Positions 8,456 through 17,176 of a stretch of 64,000 nt of DNA are shown here, piece by piece (the stretch's first letter is position 1; each line of letters opens with the position of its first letter). The translations under genes were made by a program, and so were the position numbers. The stretch lies in NCBI GenBank assembly GCA_949291545.1, contig CASEWB010000006.1:310001-374000 (forward strand). The letters run 5' to 3'. The notes beneath the pieces were generated by a model that did no database searches, was not told the DNA's origin, and was given only the letters and a program-made list of their open reading frames with translations. The stretch is from an uncultured bacterium (GTDB taxonomy: Bacteria; Elusimicrobiota; Elusimicrobia; Elusimicrobiales; Elusimicrobiaceae).

Positions 8456-9283
8456 ATGGATTTTAAACACGCCGCGGTTTTTTTTAATCAGCACAAAACA
8501 CACAACGCCCCGCTGGGGAAAGAAGTGTGCGCTTTCTTGCGCCGCAACGGCGTGCAAACCGATTTAATCACCAGTTTAGAAGGCCTTACCGCCGAAACAG
8601 ACCTGCTGGTTAGTATGGGCGGGGACGGCACCATGCTCTACTGTGCCCGCGCCGCCGCGCCCTTAGGGATACCGATTTTCGGCATCAACTGCGGGACACT
8701 GGGCTTTTTGGCCGCGTGCGAACAAGCCGACGCGCTGCCCTCTTTGCAAACCTTGCTCAACGGGCGGTGCACCCTAAATGAACGTTTTATGCTGCAGGTG
8801 CAAATCTCGGCCCCGCATGCCGCGCCGCGCAAATTTTTGGCTTTCAACGATTGCGTGCTCCGCTCCGCCGCGCCGCGCGCGTTCTTGGTCGAGGCCGCCT
8901 GGAACGGGACGGAAATGCCTTCCTATTTTGGGGACGGAGTGATTGTTTCTACCCCCACCGGCTCCACGGCCTATTCGCTGGCTTCCGGCGGGCCCATTGT
9001 AGAACCGGGGGTGGACGTGCTTATTATCACCCCGATTTGCCCCCATACGCTAAACCAACGTCCGTTGGTCCTTTCCGCCGGCGGCACGTTGGAAATGAAC
9101 CCTTCTTTTAAAAACGAGTCCGACCGCGCCCTGTGCAGCGTGGACGGGCAAATCAACCTTACGCTCCCGCCGGACGCGCGCGTGCAAATTACCCGCAGCC
9201 CGGTAAAAGCTAAATTGTTTTGTTTGCCGGAGCGGGGGTTTTTCCCAATCTTAAACCGAAAATTAAAATGGGGGAACCGCTGA
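8456..9283 (+). CDS. nadK: NAD kinase
   Basis: Phosphorylates NAD to NADP in the cytoplasm. The 275-residue product shows the family GGDGT motif (residues 55-59), the FGINCGTLGFL segment, and the second nucleotide-binding motif TPTGSTAYSLASGGP. CSVDGQ near the C-terminus is also typical. The start is the ATG at 8456, which has no Shine-Dalgarno and sits just behind a -10 box. Its stop overlaps the recN start (TGATG), so the two are coupled; nadK-recN neighbourhood is common in bacteria. Confidence 0.95.
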   Translation: MDFKHAAVFFNQHKTHNAPLGKEVCAFLRRNGVQTDLITSLEGLTAETDLLVSMGGDGTMLYCARAAAPLGIPIFGINCGTLGFLAACEQADALPSLQTLLNGRCTLNERFMLQVQISAPHAAPRKFLAFNDCVLRSAAPRAFLVEAAWNGTEMPSYFGDGVIVSTPTGSTAYSLASGGPIVEPGVDVLIITPICPHTLNQRPLVLSAGGTLEMNPSFKNESDRALCSVDGQINLTLPPDARVQITRSPVKAKLFCLPERGFFPILNRKLKWGNR

Positions 9284-10941
9284 TGCTCCTGCGCCTGCGT
9301 GTACAAAATTTTGCCATTATTTCTGATTTGTCGCTGGATTTCAAACCGGGGTTAAATGTTTTTTCGGGTGAAACAGGGGCTGGCAAATCAATCGTAATTG
9401 AGGCGCTGGGCTTTGTTTTGGGCGCACGCGGGGACGTATCCGTTATTAAAGACGGAACGGAAAAAATGAGCGTGTCGGCCGAGTTTTCCAGCAAAGACCT
9501 GCCCGAAAACATCCGCCGGGAATACCAGCTGGCCGGCGATATCTTTACCCTAAAAAGGGAACTGGACCGCAAAGGCAAAGGCAAAGCCTCCGCCGACGGC
9601 CGCGCCATTACGGTAGCCGCGTTGGGGAAAATCGGCCGGGAACTGGTGGACTTTCACGGCCAGCACGAACACCAAAGCCTGCTGCACGCTTCGGTTCATT
9701 TGGCTTTATTGGATAAATTTGCCAAGCACGATGCGCTGGTACAAAAAACCGAAACAGCCTACCGTCTGCACCAAGAGGCCGTCGCCAAGCTAAACGCCGC
9801 CCAAATGAGCGCGCAGGAAAAAGAACGTCTGCTGGATATGAGCCAGTACCAATTAAAAGAAATCGAGGACGTAAACCCCACCGCGGACGAAGATTTTCAA
9901 TTAGAACAAGCCCTGCCCAAAATGAAGCACGCCGGAAGACTGTTGGAAGCGGCCCAAAGCGCCTATTACGAACTTTACGCCGCCGAAGACTCCGCCTCTT
10001 CCCGCGCGGGCAAAGCCCTGCGTGAAGTGCAAAATATGGCGGAACTGGACGAAAACTTAGCCCCCCTGGCGCAAGATTTAAACTCCGCCCTCCTTACGTT
10101 GGAGGACGCCGCTTCCACCCTTTCTTCGTACAAAGAAGACATCAATTTGGAGCCGGACGCGTTGGACAAAATGCTCGCGCGTCACGAAAAAATCAAACGC
10201 TTAAAAGCAAAATATGGGCCGGATATTCAAGACGTTTTACGCACCGCCCAAGAACTGCGCGAACGCATAGACAACCTCCAGCACGGCGAGGAACGGGAAC
10301 AGGAACTGCAGGCCGAGGTGGACCGCACCCGCCAAGCGCTTTTAAAACTGGCGCAGGACCTGCACGAAAAGCGCTTGCAAGCGGCCCAAAAACTTTCCGC
10401 CCGCATTACCGAAGAAATCCGCCCGCTCGGGTTTAACGCCGTACGCTTTGCCGTAGCGGTGGAAATGGACGAAGAAAACCTTGGCCCAACCGGCGCCGAC
10501 AAAGTGGAGTTTTTGTTTTCACCCAACCCAGGGCAGGCACTCCGGCCGCTAAAGAATATTGCCTCCGGCGGGGAAATTTCCCGCGTAATGCTGGGGCTCA
10601 AAACCGTTTTGGCCCCCACCGTGCCTGTCATGGTGTTTGACGAAGTGGACGCAGGCATTGGCGGAGAAACGGGGCATTTGGTCGGCCAGAAACTCCGCGC
10701 CGCCGCACAAGGCCGCCAGGTACTGTGCGTCACGCACTTAGCGCAGGTGGCCGCACAGGCGGACCACAATTTCCACGTTTCTAAAAAATCCGCCAAAAAC
10801 GCGACCGATGTAACTATAGTGCCGCTTTCCGGCGAAGATTTAACCGCGGAAATCGCCCGTATGCTAGGGGGAAACGCGGACAAGCATTCAGCGGCATTCT
10901 CACACGCCCAGGAGTTGTTACACGATGCAAAACGTATTTAA
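9283..10941 (+). CDS. recN: DNA repair ATPase RecN
   Basis: SMC-like ATPase acting in double-strand-break repair. The 552-residue product has Walker A GETGAGKS near residue 32, a long coiled-coil middle region (about 150-380), the ABC signature IASGGEISRVMLGLK and Walker B VMVFDEVDAGIGG. The chosen start is the ATG at 9283, overlapping the nadK stop by one base, with GGGGGAAC seven to ten bases upstream; this gives the standard N-terminus LLRLRVQNFAII. An upstream in-frame TTG would add 21 atypical residues. Confidence 0.94.
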   Translation: MLLRLRVQNFAIISDLSLDFKPGLNVFSGETGAGKSIVIEALGFVLGARGDVSVIKDGTEKMSVSAEFSSKDLPENIRREYQLAGDIFTLKRELDRKGKGKASADGRAITVAALGKIGRELVDFHGQHEHQSLLHASVHLALLDKFAKHDALVQKTETAYRLHQEAVAKLNAAQMSAQEKERLLDMSQYQLKEIEDVNPTADEDFQLEQALPKMKHAGRLLEAAQSAYYELYAAEDSASSRAGKALREVQNMAELDENLAPLAQDLNSALLTLEDAASTLSSYKEDINLEPDALDKMLARHEKIKRLKAKYGPDIQDVLRTAQELRERIDNLQHGEEREQELQAEVDRTRQALLKLAQDLHEKRLQAAQKLSARITEEIRPLGFNAVRFAVAVEMDEENLGPTGADKVEFLFSPNPGQALRPLKNIASGGEISRVMLGLKTVLAPTVPVMVFDEVDAGIGGETGHLVGQKLRAAAQGRQVLCVTHLAQVAAQADHNFHVSKKSAKNATDVTIVPLSGEDLTAEIARMLGGNADKHSAAFSHAQELLHDAKRI

Positions 10942-11230
10942 AAAAATCATTCCTTTTCTGCCCCACAACTGGCTGGATACCCCCGGTTTGCGGCGGCTGT
11001 TTATTGCTTTGTTTTACGCCACGCTTTTTGTAGGGGTATATGCGGCTTTCCACTGGTTGGCTACTTTTTGGGCGGACCCAGCCACACTGGCGCTAAACTC
11101 TGCTCCCTTACGCCGCATTTACGGCCTGGCCACACTGCAGGCCTTGCTGGCCTGCACCGGCTGGAGCTTGCTAATCCAATTGCTAGGCGTTTTGGGCAAA
11201 ACCTTGGCCCAATGCCCCCGGCAGAAATAG
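10925..11230 (+). CDS. Small two-helix membrane protein (tandem paralogue 1)
   Basis: The 101-residue product has two predicted transmembrane segments (about residues 25-48 and 68-92). Function is unknown. It shares the N-terminal pattern PHNWL-x3-GL-x2-LFIALFY with the next gene at 11304, so the pair arose by duplication. It overlaps the 3' end of recN by 17 bases, suggesting cotranscription. No Shine-Dalgarno is obvious, which fits coupling to recN. Confidence 0.7.
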   Translation: MQNVFKKIIPFLPHNWLDTPGLRRLFIALFYATLFVGVYAAFHWLATFWADPATLALNSAPLRRIYGLATLQALLACTGWSLLIQLLGVLGKTLAQCPRQK

Positions 11231-11252
11231 CGCAGAAACTGTCTTCTTTTGA

Positions 11253-11258
11253 TACAAT
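11253..11258 (+). promoter_or_regulatory. -10 box for the second two-helix membrane protein
   Basis: TACAAT lies 45 bases before the ATG at 11304, inside the only gap between the two paralogues. The -35 is weak. Confidence 0.4.
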
Positions 11259-11303
11259 ATGAACATAGGGGGTAGGACGTTTTCCCCAGAAAAGGAGTGA
11301 ACT

Positions 11304-11657
11304 ATGTCTAAATGCTGTAAATCTTGCAAATGGTGGCCGCACAACTGGCTGTGCCTGAAAGGGTTGTATGTGTTGTTTATTGCACTGTTCTATCTGGCGT
11401 TGGCCTATGCGGTCTTCCAAGCGTATGCTATCTTTACGCATCCGCAGCTCTCCGGGAGCGAAATGTGGATGGCGGCGGCGGTATACATCTTGACCGATGT
11501 GTTCACCGCTATCGGGTTCTTGACCGTAGCCAAAATTTTACAAGTGCTGCGCAAAATCAAAAAAGCGGTAGCTCCGTGCGGCTGTGCGATGGCCCAAGCG
11601 GAAGAAAAACCCACCGAATCCGAAACCGAAAAAGTAGTGGAACAAGAATCCAAATAA
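11304..11657 (+). CDS. Small two-helix membrane protein with Cys-rich N-terminus (tandem paralogue 2)
   Basis: The 117-residue product is a paralogue of the preceding gene: WWPHNWLCLKGLYVLFIALFY aligns with its FLPHNWLDTPGLRRLFIALFY. It has two transmembrane segments and an acidic, Glu-rich C-terminus. The N-terminus adds four cysteines (CCKSC and the C of NWLC) and another CGC sits near residue 94, absent from paralogue 1; these could bind a metal or form disulfides (inference). AAAGGAG precedes the ATG and a strong terminator follows. No known family was recognised. Confidence 0.75.
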   Translation: MSKCCKSCKWWPHNWLCLKGLYVLFIALFYLALAYAVFQAYAIFTHPQLSGSEMWMAAAVYILTDVFTAIGFLTVAKILQVLRKIKKAVAPCGCAMAQAEEKPTESETEKVVEQESK

Positions 11658-11663
11658 TCTTGC

Positions 11664-11702
11664 GCGGCGCGGTATGTTTCCGCGCCGCCCCTTTTTGTTT
11701 TT
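11664..11702 (+). terminator. Strong Rho-independent terminator
   Basis: A 9-bp perfect stem (GCGGCGCGG at 11664-11672 with CCGCGCCGC at 11680-11688) is followed by a T-rich tail ending at 11702. It closes the nadK-recN-membrane protein unit. Confidence 0.88.
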
Positions 11703-11718
11703 ATCCGAGCGAGGTTGT

Positions 11719-13047
11719 ATGAAAAAAAGTCTGTTGGCCGTATGTTTGCTGGTTGCCGCGTCACTGGCGCAGGCAGAAACCATCAAAATGAAAACCGGGG
11801 AACTGATCAGCGGTTCTATTTTATCCCAAACGGAATACACGCTGAATTTGGCCACCTCGTACGGCAACATTACACTCAACCAACGCGAAATTGAACAAAT
11901 CCTGCCCGATAAGCACCGCATTATTTTAAAAGGCGGCACGCAGTTAATTGGCGTTATATTGGACCTGGACGAATTTAACTTAAAACTTCAAACCGACGAC
12001 GGCGCCACCGTCAATATTGATATGCCCCAAATCGTATCCATCGAAACATACGACTACGACCAAGGCAAAAAAGCCCAGCAGGAGTTTGTCCAGCAAAATA
12101 TTCAGCAACAACAAGCCGCCCAAGCCGCCGCGCAAGCCGCCGCGCAAACGGGCCAAGCTCCCGTTGTAGAAGCCGCCGGCGGGCTGACCTTTGATTCCGA
12201 CATCAACCAAGTCTTTGGCGCACAAAAAGCCACCGTGGTAAACGGCACGGTGGTAACGCCTTCGGCGGCCCCGGTGGAAGTGCCGGCCGCACGCCCGCTG
12301 TCGGACGAAGAAGCTTTTGTAAAAGGAGTAAAAACAGGGGAAGTCAGCCAGCAGGATTATGCGGCCGCCGCTAAGCAGGAATTGGCTTCCAAAAAAACCA
12401 CCAAAAAAGAAGAAACGCCGGCTAAAAAATCTTACCAAGAAAAGAATTTTAATAAATACTTTGCTATCGAAGCCGGGGCCATGAATTTGGATTTAAACGT
12501 AAGCGGTTCTGTAAATCTGGGGGACCTCTACACCTTAAACTTAGGGGAAGATTCTTTGGACGTGGGCGGAACCAGTGCGGTAATCTCTTCCAAATTTTTA
12601 TGGCGCTTAAAAGAAAGCAACCTTTGGCTGGGGCCGGTATTGTCGTTTGCCAGTATTTCTAACAATTCTTTTTCCGGTGCCCTGGAAGACAAAACCATCG
12701 ACGCCAGCAGCAGCGGCAACATTTTATCCATCGGCGTCAACGCCAACTATTACCTCAACCCGGCAGACCGCTTTACGTTCTATGTAACGGGAGCCGCTTC
12801 TTACGAAATGCTAACGCTGAACTACCGCGGGGATATTATTGATGCGGATTCCAACTATCTGTCTTTCCGGGACTCTATCACCTCCAACGGGTTTGCCGGT
12901 TCCATTGGCTTAGGGGTGGAAACTTGGGTGGACGATTTGATGCTGGGGTTGGAAGTGCGCCAAGTATTTGCCGCCCGCAGCGGCGAATTGAAAGAGTCCG
13001 CGTCCTCCAACACGGTACTTCAGGCGCAGCTTAGCTGGAAATTTTAA
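11719..13047 (+). CDS. Secreted two-domain protein with C-terminal beta-barrel candidate
   Basis: The 442-residue product starts with a signal peptide (MKKSLLAVCLLVAASLAQA). The start is the ATG at 11719 with GAGG upstream; a longer in-frame reading crosses the terminator. Residues 20-105 hold two similar beta-rich repeats of about 40 residues (pattern I-x-LK-x-G-x2-L-x-G-x-IL, ending with I-x2-I). Then comes a Gln/Ala-rich, low-complexity linker (about residues 115-150) and a Lys/Glu-rich linker. The last 200 residues have alternating hydrophobic strands and end in LQAQLSWKF, with a terminal Phe as in outer-membrane barrels. Function is unknown. It is directly followed by glycerate kinase with a TAATG overlap. 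Confidence 0.75.
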   Translation: MKKSLLAVCLLVAASLAQAETIKMKTGELISGSILSQTEYTLNLATSYGNITLNQREIEQILPDKHRIILKGGTQLIGVILDLDEFNLKLQTDDGATVNIDMPQIVSIETYDYDQGKKAQQEFVQQNIQQQQAAQAAAQAAAQTGQAPVVEAAGGLTFDSDINQVFGAQKATVVNGTVVTPSAAPVEVPAARPLSDEEAFVKGVKTGEVSQQDYAAAAKQELASKKTTKKEETPAKKSYQEKNFNKYFAIEAGAMNLDLNVSGSVNLGDLYTLNLGEDSLDVGGTSAVISSKFLWRLKESNLWLGPVLSFASISNNSFSGALEDKTIDASSSGNILSIGVNANYYLNPADRFTFYVTGAASYEMLTLNYRGDIIDADSNYLSFRDSITSNGFAGSIGLGVETWVDDLMLGLEVRQVFAARSGELKESASSNTVLQAQLSWKF

Positions 13048-14150
13048 TGAACATACTTCTTTTGCCAAACGCGTTTAAAGGCTCTTTAAGCGCGCGGGAA
13101 ACGGCACGGGTTCTTGCCGGAATATTGCGCAAGAACCACGCGGTACGCGCATATCCGCTTTCGGACGGCGGGGACGGATTTATGGATTTTTTCCGCACGC
13201 TGGATCCCACCGCTAAAACAATTTTTCTTACCGCTAAGAATGCTTTCTTAAAGCCCAGAAGAACTTCCTTTTTATTGCTAAGCGACGGCAAAACCGCCGT
13301 CATAGAAACGGCCCGCATTTGCGGGTTAGGTTCCGCCAAAAAAGAAGAGCTGGACCCGCTAGGGGCTTCTTCGTACGGGATAGGGCAAGCCATCTTGCGC
13401 GCCGCGCAAGCAGGCGCCCAAACCATTTATGTAGGGTTAGGCGGCGTAGCCTGCAACGATGGCGGGGCCGGAATGGCCGCTGCGTGCGGGGCCCGGTTGC
13501 TAGACAAAAAGAACCGCCCGCTTGCACTAGGGGCCGAACCCTTACTGCAGTTAGCCCAAGTGGATTTAACTCCTTTGCGGCAAAAAGTAAAATCCGTCCG
13601 TTTCTATGCCGTGGCGGATGTTACCAACCCGCTGTTGGGGCCCAAAAGCTCGGCCAAAGTGTTTGGCCCACAGAAAGGAGCCACGCCCGAACAAGTAAAA
13701 ATTTTGGACCGCGCAATGGCCCGCTGGGCACGCGTCGTCCGGCGAGCGTCCGGGCGGGATATGGCCCATACACCCAGTACGGCAGCCGCCGGCGCGATTG
13801 CTGCGGGGCTGTACGGCTGTTTTGACGCACAATTATTGTTAGGGGCGGATTTCCTGTTCCAAAAAGCCCACCTGGAAGAACAGTTCGATTGGGCGGACTT
13901 AATCATTACCACCGAAGGGAAACTGGACCGCCAAACGTTCTACGGCAAGGCGCCGCTGGCGGTGTTAAAATTAGCCAAAAAACATAAAAAACCGGTGCTG
14001 TTTATCTGCGGGCAATTGGAAGAAAAAGCCCTGCTTAAACAGCCTTTTGCCCCAAGCCAGATTGCCGTTTTAACAGACTTTGCCCCGGACGCCCAAACGT
14101 GTATCCAACACACTGCCTTTTATTTGCGCCGCGCGGCAAAAGCCGTTTAA
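13047..14150 (+). CDS. garK: Glycerate kinase, GarK/GlxK type
   Basis: ATP-dependent kinase of D-glycerate, linking glycerate or serine breakdown to glycolysis. The 367-residue product has the family N-terminus NAFKGSLSARE, SDGGDGFMD, the central GLGGVACNDGGAGM, and the C-terminal TTEGKLDRQTFYGKAP. The start ATG overlaps the stop of the preceding beta-barrel gene, so expression is coupled although the two proteins act in different compartments. Whether the product is 2- or 3-phosphoglycerate cannot be decided from sequence alone; GarK relatives make 2-phosphoglycerate. Confidence 0.9.
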   Translation: MNILLLPNAFKGSLSARETARVLAGILRKNHAVRAYPLSDGGDGFMDFFRTLDPTAKTIFLTAKNAFLKPRRTSFLLLSDGKTAVIETARICGLGSAKKEELDPLGASSYGIGQAILRAAQAGAQTIYVGLGGVACNDGGAGMAAACGARLLDKKNRPLALGAEPLLQLAQVDLTPLRQKVKSVRFYAVADVTNPLLGPKSSAKVFGPQKGATPEQVKILDRAMARWARVVRRASGRDMAHTPSTAAAGAIAAGLYGCFDAQLLLGADFLFQKAHLEEQFDWADLIITTEGKLDRQTFYGKAPLAVLKLAKKHKKPVLFICGQLEEKALLKQPFAPSQIAVLTDFAPDAQTCIQHTAFYLRRAAKAV

Positions 14151-14249
14151 CCCGCCTGGAAGTTCAATCCGTTGCACAGCCGCTTGCGGCGGTGTGATGC
14201 GCTGGCATTTTATTGGAAGTGGGAAACCTTCTCTTTCCCTCTGCGCAAA

Positions 14250-14290
14250 TAAAAACGGGAAACGCTTTATGCGTTTCCCGTTTGTTTTTA
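14250..14290. terminator. Bidirectional terminator between garK and gph
   Basis: A 12-bp inverted repeat (AACGGGAAACGC at 14254-14265 with its complement at 14271-14282) has A-rich sequence on the left and T-rich sequence on the right, so it can end both convergent transcripts. The 100 bases between garK and the hairpin show no gene. Confidence 0.85.
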
Positions 14291-14301
14291 TCAGGCAATT
14301 T

Positions 14302-14958
14302 TTAGGCCACCATATCGGCAATATCTGCCGCTTGGTCCGCCATAAAATCCGGTTTAAAAGAAGCCAGCTCTTCGCGCGAACGAAACCCCCACGTTACCGC
14401 ACACACTCGCACTCCCGCATTGTGGGCCGTTTGCATATCCACGTCCGAATCCCCCACATACAGGGTGTTTTCGCGCGCGGCGCCGGACGTCCACAAAATT
14501 TCGTCCACAATAGCCGGGTCCGGCTTTACGGCAATCGCTTCCCGCTGCCCCAACACTGCACAAAAAGAAATCCCCGGGAAAAAATGCTTTACCAACCGCT
14601 CCGTAGCGCTTTGGTATTTGTTGGACGCCACCGCCAACTGCACTCCCCGTTTTTGAAGTCCTTCCAATAATTCCGTCATTCCCGGATACGGGCGGGTAAC
14701 GTCCGTCAAATGGGCATCGTAATATGCAAAAAAAGCCGGGCGGATTTTTTCCACTTCCTGCGGGGTCTTATGCCCTTCGGGCAAAGCCCTTTCCAACAAT
14801 TTGGTTACCCCATTGCCTACAAAACGCTGGCACTCCTCTTGCGTGCGGACCGGAAAGCCATTTGCCGCTAAAGCGGCATTCGCCGCGGCGGCCAAATCGG
14901 CAATCGTATCCAGCAAAGTGCCGTCCAAATCAAAAATTACTAACGACGTTCCTGCCAT
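14302..14958 (-). CDS. gph: HAD phosphatase, phosphoglycolate phosphatase (Gph) type
   Basis: Cytoplasmic HAD hydrolase, 218 residues. Motif I is FDLDGTLLDT (nucleophile Asp), with the cap domain following, then VASNK (motif II), the KPDP lysine (motif III) and YVGDSDVDMQTA (motif IV). Length and motifs fit Gph, which removes phosphate from 2-phosphoglycolate, but related pyrophosphatases or phosphoglucomutases cannot be excluded. AAAGGAG lies seven bases before the ATG. It faces glycerate kinase convergently. Confidence 0.82.
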   Translation of the reverse strand: MAGTSLVIFDLDGTLLDTIADLAAAANAALAANGFPVRTQEECQRFVGNGVTKLLERALPEGHKTPQEVEKIRPAFFAYYDAHLTDVTRPYPGMTELLEGLQKRGVQLAVASNKYQSATERLVKHFFPGISFCAVLGQREAIAVKPDPAIVDEILWTSGAARENTLYVGDSDVDMQTAHNAGVRVCAVTWGFRSREELASFKPDFMADQAADIADMVA

Positions 14959-14973
14959 ATATTGCTCCTTTTA

Positions 14974-14999
14974 TAAAAGGCCCGCCAAAAAAGGCGGGC
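14974..14999 (-). terminator. Terminator of the alpha/beta hydrolase gene
   Basis: A 7-bp GC stem (GCCCGCC and GGCGGGC) with a six-T loop is followed on the minus strand by CTTTTAT, eight bases past the stop region of the gene at 15008-15907. It also lies just upstream of the gph ribosome-binding site. Confidence 0.75.
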
Positions 15000-15007
15000 A
15001 GATAAAT

Positions 15008-15907
15008 TTATAAATACTTGCGGAAAAAATCTGCCAACCGCTGTTTGTATTCAAACCCGCCGACTTCGGCGCATTTATTATGTTTGGCCCCAGGTACCAA
15101 CCAAATTTCTTTGGGCTCGCCGGCTTTTTTGAACAACATTTTCGCTTGTGCGGCTGGGACCAAGTTGTCGTACCGGCCGTGAATAATAAACACCGGGCGC
15201 GGGGCAATTTTGGGAATATTGTATTTAGGGCTGTAGCGCTCCGGGTTTACCCGCAAGTACTTGCGGATATAATGCAAAATGATGGGAATCAACGGGAAAT
15301 ACGGCACGCGGTGATGCACCCACGCCCAGCGCGACACCACCCGCCGGAACGAATAGTACGACGCTTCCGCCACCACGCACACAATCTCCGGGTTGCGGGC
15401 GGCTTCGCAAATGGCCACCATACCCCCCATCGAAAGGCCATGCAGGCCAATGCGTTCGCAAAATTGCGGGCGGGTTTCCTTTAAAAAAGCAACGGCGGCC
15501 GCCACGTCCTTTAATTCCAAATACCCAATGGAGCTCGTTTTGCCGCCGCTTTCCCCCAAAGCGCGGAAATCAAAATACAACAAGTTGAAACCCAAATCGT
15601 GCAAAAAGTAAGTGTTCTTTAAAATATCCGCGCGGTTCATTCCCCAACCGTGCATTAAAATAATCGTTTTATTGGAGTATTGCTCGCACGGGATAAACCA
15701 CCCTTTCAGCTGTACTTTATCTTCGGTTTTAAAATAAACATTTTCATACGGCAGCCCAAACTGGTCCGGCCAAGCGTCCAAAGGTTTGCGTTTAGAAGCG
15801 GGATGCAGCACATTTTTAGCCGCCCGCATACAAAAATAAACCATACCCAACGCCGCCAGCGCCAGCACACACACAACGATTAAAATCACATATAAGATAG
15901 GGTTCAT
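15008..15907 (-). CDS. Membrane-anchored alpha/beta hydrolase
   Basis: The 299-residue product has an N-terminal transmembrane segment (about residues 4-27) and an alpha/beta hydrolase domain. The oxyanion segment is LMHGWGMNR, the nucleophile elbow GLSMGG, the acid probably the Asp of GRYDNLVP, and the histidine that of GAKHNKC. These fit the BAAT/YfhR-like serine hydrolases of unknown substrate. AAGGAG precedes the ATG. The gene upstream is nnrD, but a 19-base gap and the strong Shine-Dalgarno allow it to belong to the same operon. Confidence 0.8.
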   Translation of the reverse strand: MNPILYVILIVVCVLALAALGMVYFCMRAAKNVLHPASKRKPLDAWPDQFGLPYENVYFKTEDKVQLKGWFIPCEQYSNKTIILMHGWGMNRADILKNTYFLHDLGFNLLYFDFRALGESGGKTSSIGYLELKDVAAAVAFLKETRPQFCERIGLHGLSMGGMVAICEAARNPEIVCVVAEASYYSFRRVVSRWAWVHHRVPYFPLIPIILHYIRKYLRVNPERYSPKYNIPKIAPRPVFIIHGRYDNLVPAAQAKMLFKKAGEPKEIWLVPGAKHNKCAEVGGFEYKQRLADFFRKYL

Positions 15908-15926
15908 ACGTTCTCCTTAAACCGGT

Positions 15927-16832
15927 TTAAGAAAGGGCCTCCAAGAAAGCTTGTGGCACATATTCGGCCGTATCCCCGGCTAAAACACCGTAATCGGTGC
16001 GTTTTAGGGCGGCTAGGTCGCCCGCCAAACCGTGCAAATACACCCCACACAAAGCCGCTTTCAGTGCCGTTTGCGTATGGAAACCTTCGCTCGTGCCCAG
16101 TTGGGCCCACAGCCCGGCAATCACGCCGGAAAGTACATCGCCGGATCCGGCTTTGGCCAAAGCGGGGCCGCCGGTTGTATTTTGCCACACATGCAGTTGC
16201 CCTTGCGTTTGAGCACACACCAGCGTGCCGGCCCCTTTTAAAATGCTCACAGCACCCGTCAGCTGGCAAAGCATTTCCACTTGTTCCCGGCGGGCGGTTT
16301 CGTCCAAGGCGGTGCGGGCATTTAACAAGCGGGCCATTTCCCCCGGGTGCGGCGTAAAAATGCAAGGGCGCTGGCGCGGCCAAGTTTTATCCCAATCAGC
16401 TTGGCGGGCCAAAGCGTTCAAAGCGTCGGCATCGGCCACCAACGGCAGCAGGCTTTTCGTCAGCAATAAGGGCAAAAGCGGGCTTTCCCCCATCCCGGGC
16501 CCTACCACCATTACGGAAGGCTGGCGCTGGCGGGCAAAATCTTGCAATACATAAAACGCTTCGGCAGCGATTTCACCGCGGTCATTTTGCGGCAGCGGCA
16601 CCGTGATGGCTTCCGGCAAAGCGGCGGCAAAAGCCGGCTGCATGCTTTCCGGCAAAGCCCAAAACACTAAGCCCGCCCCCGCACGCAACGCGCTTTTGGC
16701 ACACAACAGCCCCGCCCCGCACATCATGCGCGAACCGGCCACCACCAACACCCGGCCAAACGAACCTTTATGCGCTTGGCGCGGACGGGCAGGCAGCAGG
16801 GAGCGGAAAGTTTCACGCGTAATTTGTTTCAT
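15927..16832 (-). CDS. nnrD: ADP-dependent NAD(P)H-hydrate dehydratase
   Basis: Repairs hydrated NAD(P)H. The 301-residue product is the ribokinase-like YjeF C-terminal domain alone: GSFGRVLVVAGS near the start, VVGPGMG, the FTPHPGEMARLL motif and the catalytic GSGDVLSGVIAG segment. The N-terminal epimerase domain often fused to it is absent and not seen elsewhere in the window. Its start overlaps the acpS stop by four bases. Confidence 0.9.
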   Translation of the reverse strand: MKQITRETFRSLLPARPRQAHKGSFGRVLVVAGSRMMCGAGLLCAKSALRAGAGLVFWALPESMQPAFAAALPEAITVPLPQNDRGEIAAEAFYVLQDFARQRQPSVMVVGPGMGESPLLPLLLTKSLLPLVADADALNALARQADWDKTWPRQRPCIFTPHPGEMARLLNARTALDETARREQVEMLCQLTGAVSILKGAGTLVCAQTQGQLHVWQNTTGGPALAKAGSGDVLSGVIAGLWAQLGTSEGFHTQTALKAALCGVYLHGLAGDLAALKRTDYGVLAGDTAEYVPQAFLEALS

Positions 16833-17176
16833 TGTTGCACCACCGCCGTAGCTGTGGCATACTGCTCGGTATGCGACAGCGTAAGCAACACCGAAAGCCC
16901 CCGGCAGCGTTCGTCGGCCACCTGCACTTTGGGCTGGCCGTTTTCCAAGTTTGTTACTTGGATATTTTTAAACGCTATCCCGCCAAACGGGAGGGCTTTG
17001 TATACCGCTTCTTTGGCGGCAAACCGCACCGCCAAATGCTGATACACATTTTTGCGCGCTTGGCAGTAGGCTATTTCCTGCGGGGTAAAAATGCGCTCCA
17101 GCGCACCCGGCTTTTGGGCGAATTGTTCCATACGTTTTACTTCTATAATATCCGTCCCTAAGCCGATAACCCGCAT
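16829..17176 (-). CDS. acpS: Holo-[acyl-carrier-protein] synthase
   Basis: Transfers phosphopantetheine from CoA to ACP. The 115-residue product has the AcpS signature GLGTDIIEVKRM (metal-binding Asp8) and FAAKEAVYKALP (Glu for Mg). Length is normal. It overlaps glmS by one base and nnrD by four, forming a tight chain; acpS-nnrD adjacency is common in bacteria. Confidence 0.94.
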   Translation of the reverse strand: MRVIGLGTDIIEVKRMEQFAQKPGALERIFTPQEIAYCQARKNVYQHLAVRFAAKEAVYKALPFGGIAFKNIQVTNLENGQPKVQVADERCRGLSVLLTLSHTEQYATATAVVQQ

